DNA of 64,000 nt, from positions 124,001 through 188,000 of the forward strand of contig NZ_JADEYH010000006.1 of the NCBI RefSeq assembly GCF_017114865.1, in the 5' to 3' direction. A model generated the notes under the pieces. It was not told where the DNA came from. It did no database searches and was given only the letters and a program-made list of their open reading frames with translations. This document shows positions 63,501 to 64,000 of this stretch, in pieces; the first letter of the stretch is position 1, and each line of letters begins with the position of its first letter. The position numbers and the translations under genes are program-made. Source of the DNA: Streptomyces verrucosisporus. Its GTDB lineage: Bacteria; Actinomycetota; Actinomycetes; Streptomycetales; Streptomycetaceae.

Positions 63501-64000
63501 CGGGCGCGGGTGTGCTGGAGGTCCTGCGGCCGGGTGCGCTGACCACCGTGCAGGATCTGGGCCGGGTGGGCCTGGCCCATCTGGGGGTGCCGCGTTCGGG
63601 GGCGCTGGACTCCCCCGCCCACCGGCTCGCCAACCGCCTGGTGGGCAACGAGCCCGGTGCCGCGACGCTGGAGACCACCCTCACCGGATGCGCGGTGCGC
63701 CCGGACCGGGCTGTGGTGGCGGCGGTGACCGGCGCTCCGTGCCCGGTGCGGCTCGACGGCCGGCCGGCGCCGTGGGGAGCGGCGGTACGGGTGCCGGGCG
63801 GGGCGGTGCTGGAGGTCGGTGCCGCGCGGGCCGGGGTGCGCAGCTATCTGGCCGTGGCCGGCGGCGTCGGCGTCGAGCCGGTGCTCGGCAGCCGCTCCAC
63901 CGATCTGCTGTCCGGGCTCGGCCCGGCGCCGCTGTCAGCGGGGGCGCTGCTGCCTGTGGGGCCGGTGGCGGGGCCGGTGCCCTGGGCCGACGCGGTCGCC
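63497..64000 (+). CDS. pxpC: 5-oxoprolinase subunit C (biotin-dependent-carboxylase-like), 5' part
   Basis: The first 168 residues of a KipA/PxpC-family protein are present: LEVLRPGALTTVQDLGRVGL, LGVPRSGALDSPAHRLANRL, GAATLETTLTGCAVR, and RSYLAVAGGVGVEPVLGSRST. The rest lies beyond the right edge. It completes the pxpABC operon with four-base overlaps at each join, which suggests tight co-translation. Confidence 0.95.
   Translation, partial: MTGAGVLEVLRPGALTTVQDLGRVGLAHLGVPRSGALDSPAHRLANRLVGNEPGAATLETTLTGCAVRPDRAVVAAVTGAPCPVRLDGRPAPWGAAVRVPGGAVLEVGAARAGVRSYLAVAGGVGVEPVLGSRSTDLLSGLGPAPLSAGALLPVGPVAGPVPWADAVA

Overview
This is a 64 kb piece of a very GC-rich actinobacterial chromosome, almost certainly Streptomyces or a close relative. 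The support is GC-rich third codon positions, frequent GTG starts, GGAGG-type ribosome binding sites, at least one TTA (bldA-type) codon, and typical families: SpoIIE-type phosphatases, AraC and twin-HTH MerR regulators, nSTAND/WD40 proteins, F420-dependent oxidoreductases and secreted polysaccharide hydrolases. No rRNA, tRNA, CRISPR array, insertion sequence or intact prophage was seen. Gene content looks like accessory or arm-proximal chromosome rather than core.

Layout. 0-5.4 kb: two divergent PAS/SpoIIE-type signalling genes around a perfect 62-bp palindrome (the rightward one cut by an amber codon), flavohaemoglobin, a small conserved protein and a damaged VanZ gene. 5.4-9.7 kb: secreted endonuclease I and a large secreted alpha-amylase. 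9.7-18.5 kb: a 1217-residue HTH/nSTAND/WD40 ATPase, an AraC regulator, a membrane protein, a membrane-anchored PstS-like protein and a PHB-depolymerase-type esterase. 18.6-27.7 kb: a CapA-aminotransferase fusion, PPK2, a YchJ protein, a peptidoglycan-binding protein, a PmoA/Gfo-Idh-MocA sugar operon, and an erythromycin-esterase-like gene divergent from a twin-HTH MerR regulator. 27.9-38.6 kb: two overlapping DUF4139 genes, a DUF2829/Tad2-like protein, peptidase, SDR, aminoglycoside-kinase-like protein, MFS transporter, F420 oxidoreductase and TerB. 39-41.7 kb: GH10 xylanase with CBM2, a PhnB-like protein and a methyltransferase relic.

41.7-44.7 kb: four co-directional genes (small secreted protein, CPVC membrane protein, DsbA-like thioredoxin, CcdA) behind a perfect CsoR/CstR-type operator. 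44.8-49.5 kb: TetR/P450 divergent pair (the P450 frameshifted in a C10 run), an integrase-like protein, an Xre-flavin-reductase fusion and a zinc alcohol dehydrogenase. 49.5-53.7 kb: a sulfide/persulfide cluster (two rhodaneses, TauE, persulfide dioxygenase-rhodanese, DUF302) with a DUF156 regulator of the CstR type and two further copies of the operator. 53.7-64 kb: a scarred SRPBCC/Cip1-like gene, a histidine phosphatase with a TTA codon, a HAD protein, a large GH3 glycosidase, a Gfo/Idh/MocA oxidoreductase, a YfcE-type phosphoesterase, a DUF1232 protein and the pxpABC 5-oxoprolinase operon running off the right edge.

Two themes tie genes together. One is extracellular carbohydrate use (amylase, xylanase, GH3, Cip1-like protein, esterase, two Gfo/Idh/MocA enzymes), with LacI-type operators at two of these loci. 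The other is sulfur and thiol stress, where three copies of one 16-bp operator suggest a single CstR/CsoR regulon joining the persulfide cluster to the DsbA/CcdA module. Five coding regions carry stop, frame or junction damage, reflecting real decay or assembly error. All identifications come from reading motifs; no database search was possible.
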